From Jaltomata sinuosa (taxonomy: Eukaryota; Streptophyta; Magnoliopsida; Solanales; Solanaceae): 64,000 bases of DNA. The notes under the pieces were generated by a model. That model made no database searches. It was not told where the DNA came from and saw nothing but the letters and a program-made list of their open reading frames with translations. Both the position numbers and the translations under genes were made by a program. Shown piece by piece: positions 11,095 to 23,532 of this stretch. The stretch spans positions 118,381 through 182,380 of the forward strand of contig QJPP01002946.1 of assembly GCA_003996215.1 (NCBI GenBank), read 5' to 3'. How positions within the stretch are numbered: position 1 is the stretch's first letter; every line of letters starts with the position of its first letter.

Positions 11095-13367
11095 TGTCAC
11101 GACCCAGACCCGCTGTGAGTGGCACCAACCCGAAACCCCCCGGATGAGCGGACCATAATCGACCCAACACTTACCAAGTCTAACAGGTCAAAACCAATGC
11201 ATAAAGTAAACTAACATTCAAGTCTCAAAATACTATTATAAATAAAAGCCTGCGAAAATTCCTCCCTAGAACCTGAAAGTCATTGTACCAAAACAATCTA
11301 CCAATGTCTAGAATGCGAGGATGCAACCCAAAATAAACAAGAGCTTAAGCCCGAAACAAGTGGGTTATAACTAAAAGAAAGAAACCAAGGTAGTTCGACC
11401 AAAGCAGCTCACCCTTGATGTCTAGAAATGCTGGGACTACAAGTGAGGTCGTTCGTCAGGCATCAGAAGATTGCCTGTACTCACAAAAGAAAAGCAAGTG
11501 CAGAATCAGTACACAACCACCGTTGGTAGGATCATCAGCCAGTTCCAAATAAGCAGAATATGAACAGTAAACCATAACATAGTAAGGTACAGTAACCATG
11601 TAATAAGCCACAATATACCGACTACAAATCTTTTCCTTAGCTTATCAACCACATGAAAACATATGACAATCATTCACACATTCAATGAAAACAACATATA
11701 TATATAACCCTTTTCACATAGCTTGGACCCACCAAAGATCCCCCTAACTACACCTAAGTGTTCAACATGCGACCCCGATCTACACCAAGACCAACCTAAC
11801 ACAGAGATATAATTACCAGACCTCTTATGGACCATATGCAACAATCACATTTCAATAATATATAACCCGGTCTACTTAGGGACCATATATAAAAATCATA
11901 TTTCAATAATATACAATCTGGACCATTCATGGAACCATCGAAAGAATATAACAATTGAAAATAACATAACCCATACCAGGTGTGGTACCCAAGCCAACCA
12001 TTATGAATTCCCGTACCAGGAGTGGTACCCGAGCCAACCGTTAGTATACCCGTACCAAGTGTGGTACCCGAGCCAACCGTTAGTAATTCTCATACCAGGT
12101 GTGGTACCCGAGCCAACCGAATGTCACACCAGGTCCAATCAATCACAACCAATAAATAAACATACTTGTAAAACCAATAAGCAAACAAAACAAGTTCATT
12201 TCACAAGACTGATTACCAGACAACTAGACATTCACAATTCATTCCCTAAATATGCAACTCTTACACTACTACAAAATAGTATGTGAACACATAATGCATA
12301 TTAGAATCAATAACCATCACCTATCTCGAATTATTCAAAAGCTCTACTAAACCAGAGCTTTCCTGCTTTCCAAAAATTTGCTTGTTCTTGTTCTAAAAAC
12401 AAACACACAATAACTATAATCAATTACTGGCCTAAAATACCCAAATTATGCAAGAATCCCAATCCCCTAAGCCAAACTATGATCATTCCACATTTTTTCG
12501 GGTATTCCCACCATGAATTCACCTAATGCTACCATTTTTATGGATAAGTTTAGAGAATTATGGCTAAATGATCATAACCCATCAACAATAAATAAGACCC
12601 AAGAACTCTAGCACCCTAGAATCCCATTTTTCCCCGGATTCTACCATTCCTAGGTCATTCCAAACCCTCCCCCAAGTCCATAACTAGTAATTCTACTCCG
12701 TAGGAATTAAAGCACTAAGTTAAGGTAGTATAATCCTTACCTTTGGGATGAAAAATGATGCAAATAGAGGAAAATCGCTTAAAATTGCCTTTTCCTTCTT
12801 CCAAAACGTTCTTGATGAAAATTGAACATTTTGGGGGAGTTTCTGCATTAAATCCCAACTCGCTCTGCTATAGCGGTCCACGCTCCGCTATAGATGTACC
12901 GTTGGTGCGGAACCATCCGCTATAGCGGTGCTGATCGACATTAACTTCTGCTATAGCGGTAATTTCTCTGCTATAGTGGAGGTCGCTACAGTGATATGTC
13001 AATTGCTATGACGATTGTCACGGGACAGAAAGGGTTAAAGTTCCCCAAAAGTGCCCATTTTACAACACACTGAATTTCCTGACATTTTGAAACAACCCCT
13101 TCACGTCAACCTCAATACCAGGAGTTTCACGTACCCGAATTCACTTCTGAAAAGTAACCCGGACTCTTATATGTCTTAGATACAAGGAAAAGTAGCTCAA
13201 TACAAGACACGTTACCTGATCCTCATACGAATTGCTCTAGACCATACCTCACTCCAAAACTGGCCGAGATTAGCCTAGCCCAAAATTTTCAACTCCCAAC
13301 CAGAAAGTTTTCTAACTTGAAACTTGTCACAAAAAGTCTACCCGTAATGATGAACTCGGTCATTACA
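11095..13367 (-). repeat. A1 5' LTR
   Basis: This is a 2273-bp LTR. On the minus strand it starts TGTAATGACCGAG and ends GGGTCGTGACA. It is collinear with the A2 3' LTR (13494-18990 without its insert) and with the truncated 32345-32936 copy. The stretch 11940-12120 holds four short direct repeats containing GTGGTACCCGAGCCAACC. The stretch 12857-13010 holds repeated CCGCTATAGCGG-type palindromes. TSD candidate on the right is TATAC (13368-13372); its partner is outside the window. Confidence 0.93.
11940..12120 (-). repeat. Short direct repeats inside the A1 LTR
   Basis: Four units of about 45 bp share GTACCAGGTGTGGTACCCGAGCCAACC with small changes, each containing the palindrome GGTACC. The A2 LTR carries the same array at 14370-14530, so it is a family feature. 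Confidence 0.8.
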
Positions 13368-13493
13368 TATACTAGCCAGGGATTACCACTTTGACCTACA
13401 TGTAGGCAGTGTGGCCGAGCATATGGAGGGAAGTGTTGGCATCGGTCAAATGCTTGTTGTTTGTGTCGTATAGAGGGTCATATGGTACGAGAT
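13368..13493 (+). pseudogene. Element C gag fragment: zinc knuckles, between A1 and A2
   Basis: Only 126 bp remain between the two A insertions. The plus-strand frame reads CRQCGRAYGGKCW, then CCLCRIEGHMVRD, and is cut just before the last Cys codon of the second knuckle by A2. The frame resumes at 32942 with TGTCCACAG (C-P-Q), restoring a CX2CX4HX4C pattern. Two Cys-rich motifs in series are usual for the nucleocapsid part of gypsy Gag. Sequence upstream of 13368 lies beyond A1. Confidence 0.88.
13489..13493. repeat. Target-site duplication of A2 (GAGAT), left copy
   Basis: GAGAT here is repeated exactly at 32937-32941, directly outside both ends of A2. Confidence 0.9.
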
Positions 13494-15701
13494 TGTCACG
13501 ACCTAGACCCACCATGAGTGGCACCCACCTAAAAAAACCCGGATGACCAGACCATAACTGACCCAACACTTACCAAGTCTAACAGCTTAAAACCAATGCA
13601 TAAAGTAAACTAACATTCAAGTCTCAAAATACTATTATAAATAAAACCCTGCAAAACTTCCTCCGTAGAACCTGAAAGTCATCGTACCAAAATAATCTAC
13701 CAATGTCTAGAATGTGGGGATGCAATCCCAAATAAACAAGAGTTTAAGCCCAAAATAAGTGGGCTATAACTAAAAGAAAGAAACCAAGGTAGTTCAATCG
13801 AAGCAGCTCACCCTTGATGTCTAGAAACACTAGGACTACAAGTCAGGTCGTGCGTCAGCAGTCAGAAGATTGCCTATACTCACAAAAGAAAAGAAAGTGC
13901 AGAATCAGTACACAACCACCGATACTGGTAGGATCATCATCCAGTTCCAAATAAGCAGAATATGAATAGTAAATCATAACATAGTAAGGTACAGTAAACA
14001 TGTAATAAGCCACAATATGCCGACTACAAATCTTTTTCTTAGCTTATCAACCACATGAAAACAGATGACAACCATTGACATATTCAATGAAAACAACATA
14101 TATATAACTCTTTTCACATAGCCCGAACCCACCAAAGATCCCCCTAACCACACCTAAGTGATAAACATGTGACCTCGGTCTACACCAAGACCAACATAAC
14201 ACATAAATATAAGTACCTGACCTCTCATAGACCATATACAATAATAATATTTCAATAATATACAACTCGGTCCACTCAGGTACCATATGCAATAATCATA
14301 TTTTAATAATATACATCCCGGTCCACTCATGGAACCATCGAAAGAATACAACAATTGCAAATAACATAACCCGTACTATGCGTGGTACCCGAGCCAACCA
14401 TTATAAATTCCTGTACCAGGTGTGGTACCCGAGCCAACCATTAGTATACCCATACCAGGCGTGGTACCCGAGCCAACCATTAGTAATTCTCATACTAGGC
14501 GTGGTACCAGAGCCAATCGAATGTCACACCAGGTCTAATCAATCACAACCAATGAACAAACATACTTGTAAAACCAACAAGCAAACAACACAAGTTTATT
14601 TCACAAGACTAATTACCGGACAACTAGACATTCACAATTCATTCCTTAAACATGCAACTCCTACACTACTATGAAATAGTACGTGAACACATAATGTATA
14701 TTAGAATAAATAACCATCACCTACCTCAAATTATTCAAAAGCTCTACCAAAACGGAGCCTTCCCGCTTTCCAAAATTCTTGCTTGTTCTTGGCCTAAAAA
14801 CAAACACACAATAACTATAATCAATTAGTGGCCTAAAATACCCAGATTATGCAAAAATCCCAATCCTCAGGCCAAACTATGATCATTCAACTCCTTTTCC
14901 GGGCTTTCCCATCATCAATTCAGCTAATGCTACTATTTTTATGGATAAGTTTAGAGAATTATGGCTAAATGATCATAACCCATCAATAATAAACAAGACC
15001 CAAGAACTCTAGCACCCTAGAATCCCTTTTTTCCCCAGATTCTACCATTCCTAAGTCAATCCAAACCCTTCTCCAAGTCCATAACTAGTAATTCTACTCC
15101 ATAGGAATTAAAGTACTAAGTTAAAGGAGTAGAATCCTAACCTTTGGGATGAAAAACAATGTCAAATAGAGGAAAATTGGCTAAAATCGCCTTGCCCTTC
15201 TCCCAAACCATTCTTGATAAAAATTGAACGTTTTGAGGGAGTTTCTGTATTAAATCCCAACTCGCTCTGCTATAGTGGTCCACACTTTGCTATAGCGGTA
15301 CCACCATAGCAGAACCATCTTCTATAGTAGTGCTGACCGATGTTGACTTCCACTATAGTGGTAAATTCTCCACTATAGCGGAGGTCGCTATAGCAATGTG
15401 TCAATCACTATGGTGGTTGACATGGGACATAAAATCATAAAGTTCCCCAAAAGTTCCTATTTTATAACACACTTAATTTTTTGACATTCTAGAACAACCC
15501 CTTCACGTCAACCTCAATACCGAGAGGTTCACTTACCCGAACTCACTTTTGAAAAGTCCCCCAGACTCCTATATATCTTAGCTACAAGGAAAATTAGCTC
15601 AATACAAGATATGTTACCCAATCATTACCTGGATTACCCTAGACCATACCTCACTCTAAAACTGGTCGAGACTAACCTAGCCTAAAATTTTCAACTCCTA
15701 A
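13494..15701 (-). repeat. A2 3' LTR, main part
   Basis: Collinear with the A1 LTR from TGTCACGACC onward, including the GGTACC array (14370-14530) and the CTATAG palindromes (15262-15420). It is cut at 15701 by a solo LTR of family D and ends at 18923-18990. Without the insert it is 2276 bp, essentially the A1 length. Confidence 0.92.
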
Positions 15702-18700
15702 TGTAATGACCCTTTCGGTTATTTCTATGTATACCTTTTCCTTGTGCCGTTAGATCTTGTTTGTAGCGGCCCCATGTCACTTAAGGCTTGTCAGGACCGG
15801 TATTTCGATGCCGGGTCCATTTGTTTGGCCGTATGATAAGTTTTGAAGACAAGCAAGTCGGGAAAAGTTATCGTAAGTTCCTTTAATAAATTTTCTGAAC
15901 TTTGGGTAAAATGTCTCAGGGCTTTTCCCTCAATATATAAAGATTTAGAAGTCCCCCTAAATACCAAATCGAAGGTCTACGAGTCTCGTTTCCAACGCAT
16001 TAAACCTCACGTCCAACTGATCTCGGAGTGAAAAGTTATGACTATTTTACCGCAGACTGTATGGCAGAAATCGGGTTGCGAACCGGGTCGCGAACCGGGT
16101 CGGGTCAAAATCGATTTAAAGCCTCAACTTCACGTTTTAAAACGTCGTTTCAGTTCTGAAACAGTGAGAAAACATAAGGGAGGGTTCCAAGAGAGTTCTT
16201 GAGTATCGAAATCGTGCGTACTTGAAAATATTTAATTTAAAAGTTGAATGTGGTAGAAATTTATATTATTATTACCTTTTTAAAATATTTTAAAGGTTTA
16301 TGAAAAATATTTTTGTTACGATATAATTGTATATGTATTTATTTTATAAGGTTTTTATACATTGTAATATTTTAACGGAGATAGTAAATTTAGTTATGTT
16401 GAAGATTATTATTATAATATAGTAGGTTTTATTCGAAATAATTTTCTACTAATTATGGTATATTCAAAAAGTTTTAATTATTTTACCACGAACCTATGCA
16501 ATATCCGAGTGCATAGATAATGGGATGGGAACTTTAAAAATAGTGACACCACAACTTCCACGTGGTGGATAGTAGTGGTGTTGTAGTATACGTGGCATGG
16601 GTGTTACTAACAAATGCCACCAACCTCTCTCACTATTATTTAATAGTTTACTACTAAGAATCCAATTACATGGATAGGGAATCTTTGGTGTGTATATATA
16701 TAGCATTATAGTGGCTGCAATGTGAGGTGACACATCTGCCAACTTGGTATATATATTTCTAGCATAAAAGTTCCTTACCAAAATTCAATCCCTCACGTTA
16801 TTGTTGTATTAAATTTCATTCAATTTGATTTCATTTCAGAGCGGTTCGAACTCGGAAATCATCATTCTAGCAGCTTGTCGTCGGACGACAGGTAGGTTAC
16901 GATTTATTTTCCCTAGACTCCGCATATATAGGATAAAATTGTATTAATGGGCATCCTTGGGTTGGTTTATTAGGTTGGTACCACAGACCTCGACCGCTTT
17001 ATTCATGTCCGCCTACTTTTGTTCCTCCGTTGCTTGTAGTATTTGCCGACATATTTTATTTACCCTTGTGGTCCTGTGAGACCTTGTTGACTCTGGAACA
17101 TAGAAGGTGGGATTTTGGGGATGTCCGCGAGTCCCGGGCATAGAATTATCCTTCTAGGCTGGTTATGCTTGCTGAGTAGTTGTGGGCCTGTGCAGGGTCG
17201 ATAGGTTGATTGTGAGCTGCTGGGCAGCTATTGTGTGTGATCATACCATTTCCATGCATATAAAGAGGTTTATCCATGTTTTACTATGGTTTTGGCTTCG
17301 GGCCTACTGACACTATTTTCTAACCTTGCATGGCCCCGGGGGCCTGTTTTTAATGGAAATGATTTGGAAATGGTTTGATTTAACTTGTGAATGTTCCTGG
17401 GTAAAAGAAAGTAAAATTATGTTTTAAAACACCAGTTTTACTACTAACGCTAGACTCGGCAGGGCCGGGGTGCTAGTTGAGTTTTCTTGCTACTTGAGAT
17501 GATTTTTAGCCTCGGTCGGACCGAGCACCTGAGATGACTTTCTACTGTTTAGACCCGGTTATGCCCGGGCACCCTTGGAGGGGTTTTTTTTGAGATATTT
17601 TCCTACTACTTTAGTCCTGGACAGGGTCTGGGCATGCATATTCGAGACTGGGTCTCTATCTTGATACCGGACTTGCTTCCAGACGACATGTTTTGATACT
17701 GAGTTTTAGTATGGGGTCTGGGACCTCCATGTACCTTGCCATCCGGGCTAGGGGTGCGGGCTGCGTGTGCCGGAGGAAAGGGTATACGGTGGAGTAGAGG
17801 TATACGGGCAGTGTCCTTCCATGGAACCTACCTGCTGGGCCGGATTGGCACCGGAGGAGGTACATACAGAGATACCATTTCACTTGAGACCTTCATGCAT
17901 CATATCATTCATTGTTTGAGGCTCCACCCTTATTTGTTGTTTGTTGATTGTACGCTCCGGTAGTATGGGATGCCGGAGGGTTTGTTTTCACTTGTTTGTG
18001 TTCCTCGGTTGTATGGGCGGCCGGGGGACTGTAGGTAGACTCTTGCTATTTACTTACAGAATTATTCCCTGTTACGGTTAAGTATGAAATTGGTTACTGC
18101 TAAACTGTTAGTTTCTGGATTGGGATTGATATGATTAGTTGAGTTTGATTCATGTCTCTGAGCATGCCTATCATTACTCTTTTCTCTTCTTCTTACACTT
18201 GAGGTTACCGGTATACCGTCCATTTCGTAAACTTATTTGTATACACTGTTATTGCAAGGACCCCAGGTGCGTTATTTCTTACTTTCACCTGTGCCTATGG
18301 TGTGTATATTCTGCTTACTGGCCTCACATGTGGTTCTGTTGATTTCCCTCTGGGCTAGTTCCTGTGTACCTTTCGTTGATTTCTGTGACTGCTTGCTTCT
18401 ATTCTGTCTATTACTACGCTTTTATCTTATATGTGCCCAGTCGGCCTATGATACCTACTGGGTACCTTATGCTTCGCATTTGGTGCTCACCCCTACCCCC
18501 TGCATCTTTGGGTGCAGATCCTAGCGTGGGCCATCGCCGTTAGATCGCTGTGATTCGTGCTTGGAGATCTGTTGGGGACTACTTCAGACTGAGGGTGAGC
18601 TCTTGGCGATCGGAGCTTAGCTTTAGTTTATCCTTTTGCTTCATGTACTCTATTACTATTCAGAGACATCTGTAAATATTGTTTTGGATCATTTGCACTC

Positions 18701-18917
18701 CATGTATGTAGTTTTGGCTCTATACTATGATACCAGGTCTTGGGGTTTGGTTTAGTTTCCGCATATGTATATATTTAAAGCCCTTTTATCTGTTCTCTTC
18801 GTCTTGTTCTCTTATTTGTTAGATAGTAGCCCATTACTAACTGTTCTGGGCTACGGGGATTGGTTCACCTACCGGGGGTTGTAGGTGCCATCATGACCGA
18901 GAAATTGGGTCGTGACA
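15702..18917 (+). mobile_element. Solo LTR of family D, nested in the A2 LTR
   Basis: A 3216-bp LTR starts TGTAATGACCC and ends GGGTCGTGACA, flanked on both sides by CCTAA (15697-15701 and 18918-18922). It matches the D2 LTR (55020-58231, 3212 bp) in reverse complement. No primer site, gag or pol is present, so the element was reduced by recombination between its LTRs. The tandem GGGTTGCGAACC/GGGTCGCGAACC units at 16072-16110 are shared with D2. The stretch of about 300 bp around 16490-16800 differs from D2. Confidence 0.93.
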
Positions 18918-18990
18918 CCTAACCCAGAAGTTTTCTAACTTGAAACTTGGCATGAAAAGTCTACTTGTAATGACAAACCTGGTCATTACA
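18918..18990 (-). repeat. A2 3' LTR, terminal 68 bp after the solo-LTR insert
   Basis: After the second CCTAA copy the A LTR sequence resumes (AGTTTTCTAACTTGAAACTTGG) and ends at TGGTCATTACA, the LTR edge also seen at 13367. Confidence 0.9.
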
Positions 18991-19611
18991 ACAAATACCA
19001 ATTTACCAATTGTTCATCCCCGATGATCAAACTCGAAAATATGGAAATAAAGAAGGGAAAGAGTAGTACCTGAATCCTCAAACAAGTGAGGCTTCTTGTC
19101 CCGTATGTCCTTCTCGATTTCCCAAGTGGATTCATCAACTGGATAATGCTTCTACTAAACTTTTACCATACTGATTACCTTTGTCCTCAATTTTTGAAAA
19201 TCCCGATCAAGAATCACAACCGGTTCTTCTTTATAGCGAAGGTCCTTATCCAGTAATACTTTATCCCACTTGATAATGTAATATCCATCCCCATGGTACC
19301 GCTTCAGTGCTAACCTATAAGACACTGGACCTACCATTTTGAGAACTTTAAATGAGCTGATAAACTGTGGGCTAAGCTTGCCCTTCTTACAAAAATGCGT
19401 AACTCTTTACATTGGTGACACTTATAATCGTACCTGTTTACCAACCTGAAATTCCATGCCTGTTACTTTGCGATCTGTGTATTCCTTCTGCCTGTGCTGG
19501 GCTGCTAGCAACTTAGTCTGAATGCCACTTACTTTTTCCTGCGCTTCCCTTACCAATTCTATGCCCAGAGGCTTCACATAACCTGCCTCGAACCACACTA
19601 TAGGTGATCTA
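18991..19611 (-). pseudogene. A2 integrase C-terminus and chromodomain-like tail
   Basis: The right segment (19422-19611) reads RSPIVWFEAGYVKPLG and onward into the integrase C-terminal linker. The left segment (19155-19337) reads EEPVVILDRDFQKLRTK followed, past a stop, by a chromodomain-like WKHYPVDESTWE. The chromodomain tail in this clade is thought to guide insertion to heterochromatin. The frame is broken around 19400. E interrupts it at 19611, and the rest of integrase resumes at 28922. Confidence 0.85.
19607..19611. repeat. Target-site duplication of E (ATCTA), left copy
   Basis: ATCTA is repeated exactly at 28917-28921, directly outside both E LTRs. Confidence 0.95.
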
Positions 19612-21740
19612 TGTAACACCCCAGAACTTCCAAGCCCAGACTAAGCTCAGAAAACCAGTAGAGAATAAAAATTTCAAAAAATTCAAGTTTTCAGGAACCA
19701 CTGTTCAAGAGTACGGATCGTAGTTTGGCACTATGGACCGTCATCTTGAACTGTAGTTCAAGTGCTAGTAGCTCTCCAGTACATGTCCCAGGGACTATGG
19801 TTAGGACCACGGACCGTAGTTTAGAACCATGGCTCGACCTGTCACACGTGGTTTCCCTGAATCAGAGGACCCCCAGTTCTAGTCCTAGAAACCACGAGTT
19901 GGTTTATGGACCGTACTTCAGAAGAACGGTCCATTTTTTGACTCATGGAAATCCCCAGGCTAAGTCAAATCCTAGGAACCACGAGTGACATGACGAACCG
20001 TCGTTCATAAGAATGGTCCATCCTGTTGAGTCGTAGTTCCTGATACCAGAGACCCCTAAAACTCTTAGGCAGAACCACGACTCAGGTTGACGGTCCGTCG
20101 TCTAGGAGTACGGTCTATCATCTGGAGTCGTGATCCCTGAGTCGCATTTTCTGCAAAAATTCTTTTAACTTTTCCAGGGGTATTTTGGGCTTTTCCTTTC
20201 CCTTTTAAGGCCTAAGCTACGTAGTTTTATGTCATTTAAGCCTAATTAAGTAGTCTAAAACTACCTAAAACATTCATTCCCTTAAATTCTTTAAACTTAG
20301 AAAGAAAATAAGAGAAAGAGGCGACAGTTTTCCTCCAAGAACAAGAAGAGGTCTTCATCAAGTTCAGCCCTAAAAATCCAAGGATTTCTCTGTGGATTTC
20401 TTCACCAGTTATGTGGGATTTCACTAGTGGGTTCCTTTTACCCATTAGGTTCCTAGATTCCAGTCAGCCTTCAGTTTTCTCTATGAATGTTTCAGACCTA
20501 GGGTTCCTAAATCTTAGGGAATTATTGTAATTCAATTCTTATAGCTTTTATGGTATTGATTATATGTTTCTTAGAGAATTAGTACAGTTTCATAAATAAT
20601 GCTCAGAAACCCTAGCTTGTAGAAATTCCAGTATTTTCATGAATTTAGCTTGCTAGGAAGGTCAATTATATGCTTATGGTTCAGAAATTGAATGACATAT
20701 CCTTCAGCCTATGTATGTTGCATTCTCAGTCATTTATCAGTGTTTTGAGCTATCCTTTATTTCAGTACATTATTACTTACATTCAGTAGGAGTAGACTTA
20801 GTACCGAGCGGACAAGGGGATGAAGGCTTAGCTGTCCGCTTAGGCTAAGACCTTTAGTAGAAGTCCCTAAGTCCCAGAACTACGGCTCCATGTAGGTATT
20901 AAAGGAGCCAGCTGTCAGAATAGGCTACACCTCTTTGTCCCTTGAGGATACCAGTAGTGGATCCACGTCATACTTGTTCGTACCCTTGGAAAGGTATGAA
21001 CACCCTTCTATCTAGGGTTACAGGTTGGCCCCATAGTTAGCTCAACTTGGGGTATGTCGGTTAGTAGTGTCTCCCACAGTCAGATTCATGTGCATTGACC
21101 GTGTATCCAATATATATGTTCAGTATTCAGTTCAGCATGTTATTTCATGATTTATACTTGGTCATTGCATTCAGTTTAGCATTCAGTTATGTTGCAGTAT
21201 ATCTATTTTCATGTTCAGTTCTATATTATCCAGCTTTGTACATATCCGACATACTCAGTACATTCAAAAAACTGATGCATACTTTTGTGCTATATCATTT
21301 TATAATGTAGGTTCAGGCACTCAGCATCTATACTGTGCTTAGTTTGATTTCTGGTCCTTATCTAGTAGCTCAGTTGGTGAGTCCTCAGTAGTTCGAGGAT
21401 GATAGACATGCTTATATCTTCCGCATTTATTTATAATTTTAGATTTATTAGAGTTAGCTGGGGGCATATCCCAGCAACTCCTATTCAGTTAGAAGGCTTT
21501 CAGACATAGATTAGATTCAGCAGTCGTTAGTGTGGTTTTCAGTCAACACTATGTTTTTATATACTTTATATATTTAGATTCTTGGGTTCTTCCCACTTTC
21601 ATATATTAAACTATTTTATCTTCCGCACAGTGCATGTCTTAACCTAAATTTGTATAGATGTGTCATGCCATGGGTTAGCTTGGGGTCACTTATGACACTA
21701 AGCACCGTGTTGCGCCCGGGGGTAGCTTTGGAGCATGACA
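19612..21740 (+). repeat. E 5' LTR
   Basis: A 2129-bp LTR, TGTAACACCCCAG to GAGCATGACA. Its partner is 26787-28916. Differences between the two are very uneven: about 30 in the palindrome-rich 19621-19970, but one in 20281-20640. Repeated ACCACGAGT, GGACCGT and related inverted motifs fill 19690-20150. Confidence 0.95.
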
Positions 21741-21744
21741 AATT

Positions 21745-21756
21745 TGGTATCAGAGC
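21745..21756 (+). promoter_or_regulatory. E primer-binding site, initiator-Met tRNA
   Basis: TGGTATCAGAGC, 4 nt after the LTR end, is the exact complement of the 3' end of plant initiator methionine tRNA. Confidence 0.95.
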
Positions 21757-21805
21757 ATAAGGTTTAAGTGTCCTAGGATGTCTGAAAGCCGCATCAAGTA
21801 GAGTT

Positions 21806-21843
21806 TTCCTCATGGGTGTGAAGCGCGTCACACTTATGGGGGA
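21806..21843 (+). ncRNA. E leader hairpin with self-complementary loop
   Basis: GTGTG (21816-21820) pairs with CACAC (21829-21833) around AAGCGCGT. Two G-U pairs and an outer stem CCTCAT with ATGGGG extend it. Compared with B1, two T-A pairs of the outer stem are C-G here, so both sides changed together. Confidence 0.65.
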
Positions 21844-21962
21844 GAGACTATGAGATGTCATTAGGAATAACTTCCCTTCTTTCCTTTCCATCTTATTCTA
21901 TAGAATATGATCTCTATTTAATCTTCCTCTATTCTAACTAATACTCTTCACATTTCAAAAAA

Positions 21963-23142
21963 ATGCCTCCCAGAAGAGCTAACGCTAGGAATCAGCCAGC
22001 AGCTCTAGCAGACCCATTGAACGAGCAGGTTACACATGTTGAATTCAGGGCTGCTTTTCAAGTACTTGCTTAGGCCATGACCACCCAGGTCAATCAGCAG
22101 GCTGCGGCACCAGCTCCGCCTCAGGTTAATGCTGCTGCAGCCAGAATCCAGGACTTCACTCGGATGAACCCTCCAGAGTTTCATGGGTCCAAGTATGAAG
22201 AGGATCCCCAAGAGTTCTTAGAGGATATTCACAAAGTGAAAAGCATTATGGGTGTCACTCCAGTAGAGAGTGTAGACTTGGCTGCCTATTAGCTGAAAGG
22301 GGTGGCTTACACTTGGTACTAGCAGTGGAAGGAATCTCGTTGTGCCAATGCAGGACTAGTGACTTGGGATTTTCTCAAAACTGCTTTTCTGAATTGGTTC
22401 TTTGCACTAGAGCTCAGGGAAGCCAAGGTTCAGGAGTTCATCAACCTGAAGCAGAATGACATGAGCATAAAGTACTATGCTCTAAATTCACTTAGCTATC
22501 CAAGTACGCCCCGGCAATAGTAGTTGACTCTAGAGCTCGTATAAGCAAGTTCGTGTCTGGTGTGTCAGATGATGTGGTCAAGGAATGCAAGACCACAATG
22601 CTCGTTAAGGAAATGGATTTCTCTAGGCTAGTTACTTATGGTCAGCAGAATGAGGAGGAAAAGATCAAGGAAAGGGGAGGTGATACTAAGAGGGCTAGGA
22701 CAGGTGATTACAGCCACTTTCAGCAGAGGTCAGAGGGTGGCAACCACTCTCAATATCGCTAGAAGAATTCATCTCCAGCTCCATCTACTTCCAGTGCCCA
22801 GTGCCTAAGTTAAAAAAGGATAGGCGGGATAGAGCATCTGGCTCCAAGTCCCAAGGTACGATTACTAGTGGGCGCACTAATCCTGTATGTAAGAAGTATG
22901 GTAGGAACCACCAGGGTGAGTGCATGGCAGGCAGCAAAAATTTCTTTGGGTGTGGTAAGCCAGGACACATGATGAGGGAGTGTCCTACAACTTCTAAGAA
23001 GGGTAGGGATGTTCTCCCACAGACTCAGACTGGTTCTACAGCAGCTCCAACAGGTCGCCCCACTCAGCAGGGTGCCTCATCTGGAACAGGTGGTGGTCAG
23101 ATCCAGAATAGGTTATATGCTCTTCAGGATCGACAGGACTAG
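21963..23142 (+). pseudogene. E gag (broken)
   Basis: It begins MPPRRANARNQPAAL at 21963, carries the capsid-type motif FHGSKYEEDPQEFLEDI (about 22180-22230) and ends in two Cys-rich motifs (about 22885-22985). The second is FFGCGKPGHMMREC, where the first Cys has become Phe. In-frame TAG codons interrupt at 22072, 22290, 22320, 22759 and 23140, several at places where relatives have Gln. The frame shifts before 22553 and before 22801. From 22801 the same frame runs past the 23140 TAG into protease and RT, which indicates an original single Gag-Pol frame. Confidence 0.9.
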
Positions 23143-23532
23143 GAGGATTCTTCTAATGTGGTCATGGGTACGTTGCGAGTATTTAATACTGATGTTTATG
23201 CGTTGTTAAACCCGGGGGCTATGCTTTCCTTTATAACTTCATATATAGCAATAAATTTTAGTGTCAATCCAGAAACTCTCCCAAAACCCTTCTCAGCCTC
23301 TACTCCAATTGGTGACCCAGTTATAGCTAGACGGGTATACAGAAATTGCCCAGTCATTATTTCCCAGAAAGTCACCTCAGTAGATCTTGTAGAGTTAGAA
23401 ATGGTAGACTTTTATATCATTCTAGTCATGAATTGATTACATTCCTATTATGCCTCAGTCAATTATAGAACTAGGGTCGTTCAGTTTCAGTTTCCTAATG
23501 AGCCAGTCCTAGAGTGGAAGGGTAGCAACTCA
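23143..23532 (+). pseudogene. E aspartic protease, active site altered
   Basis: The frame 23158-23436 reads ALLNPGAMLSFITSYIA. The usual catalytic DPGA is NPGA here, so the essential Asp is lost. It then continues through ARRVYRNCPV to VDFYIILVMN, where a TGA stands for the Trp of the common MDWL motif. The enzyme would mature Gag-Pol in family members; here it is dead both by residue change and by stop. Confidence 0.85.

Noticed and set aside
11940..14530. Possible CRISPR-like array of repeats around GTGGTACCCGAGCC
   Set aside because: Only four units, imperfect, inside plant LTRs and present identically in both A LTRs; a tandem LTR repeat, not a CRISPR array.
15843..18524. Short plus-strand open frames of 60-95 codons inside the solo LTR
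   Set aside because: They lie in an LTR, show no domain, and the matching frames in the D2 LTR are different or broken.
11095..18990. A1 and A2 LTRs as the two LTRs of one very short element
   Set aside because: The 126 bp between them is gag of C on the opposite strand, A1 gag and primer site lie left of the A1 LTR, and A2 has its own exact GAGAT duplication.
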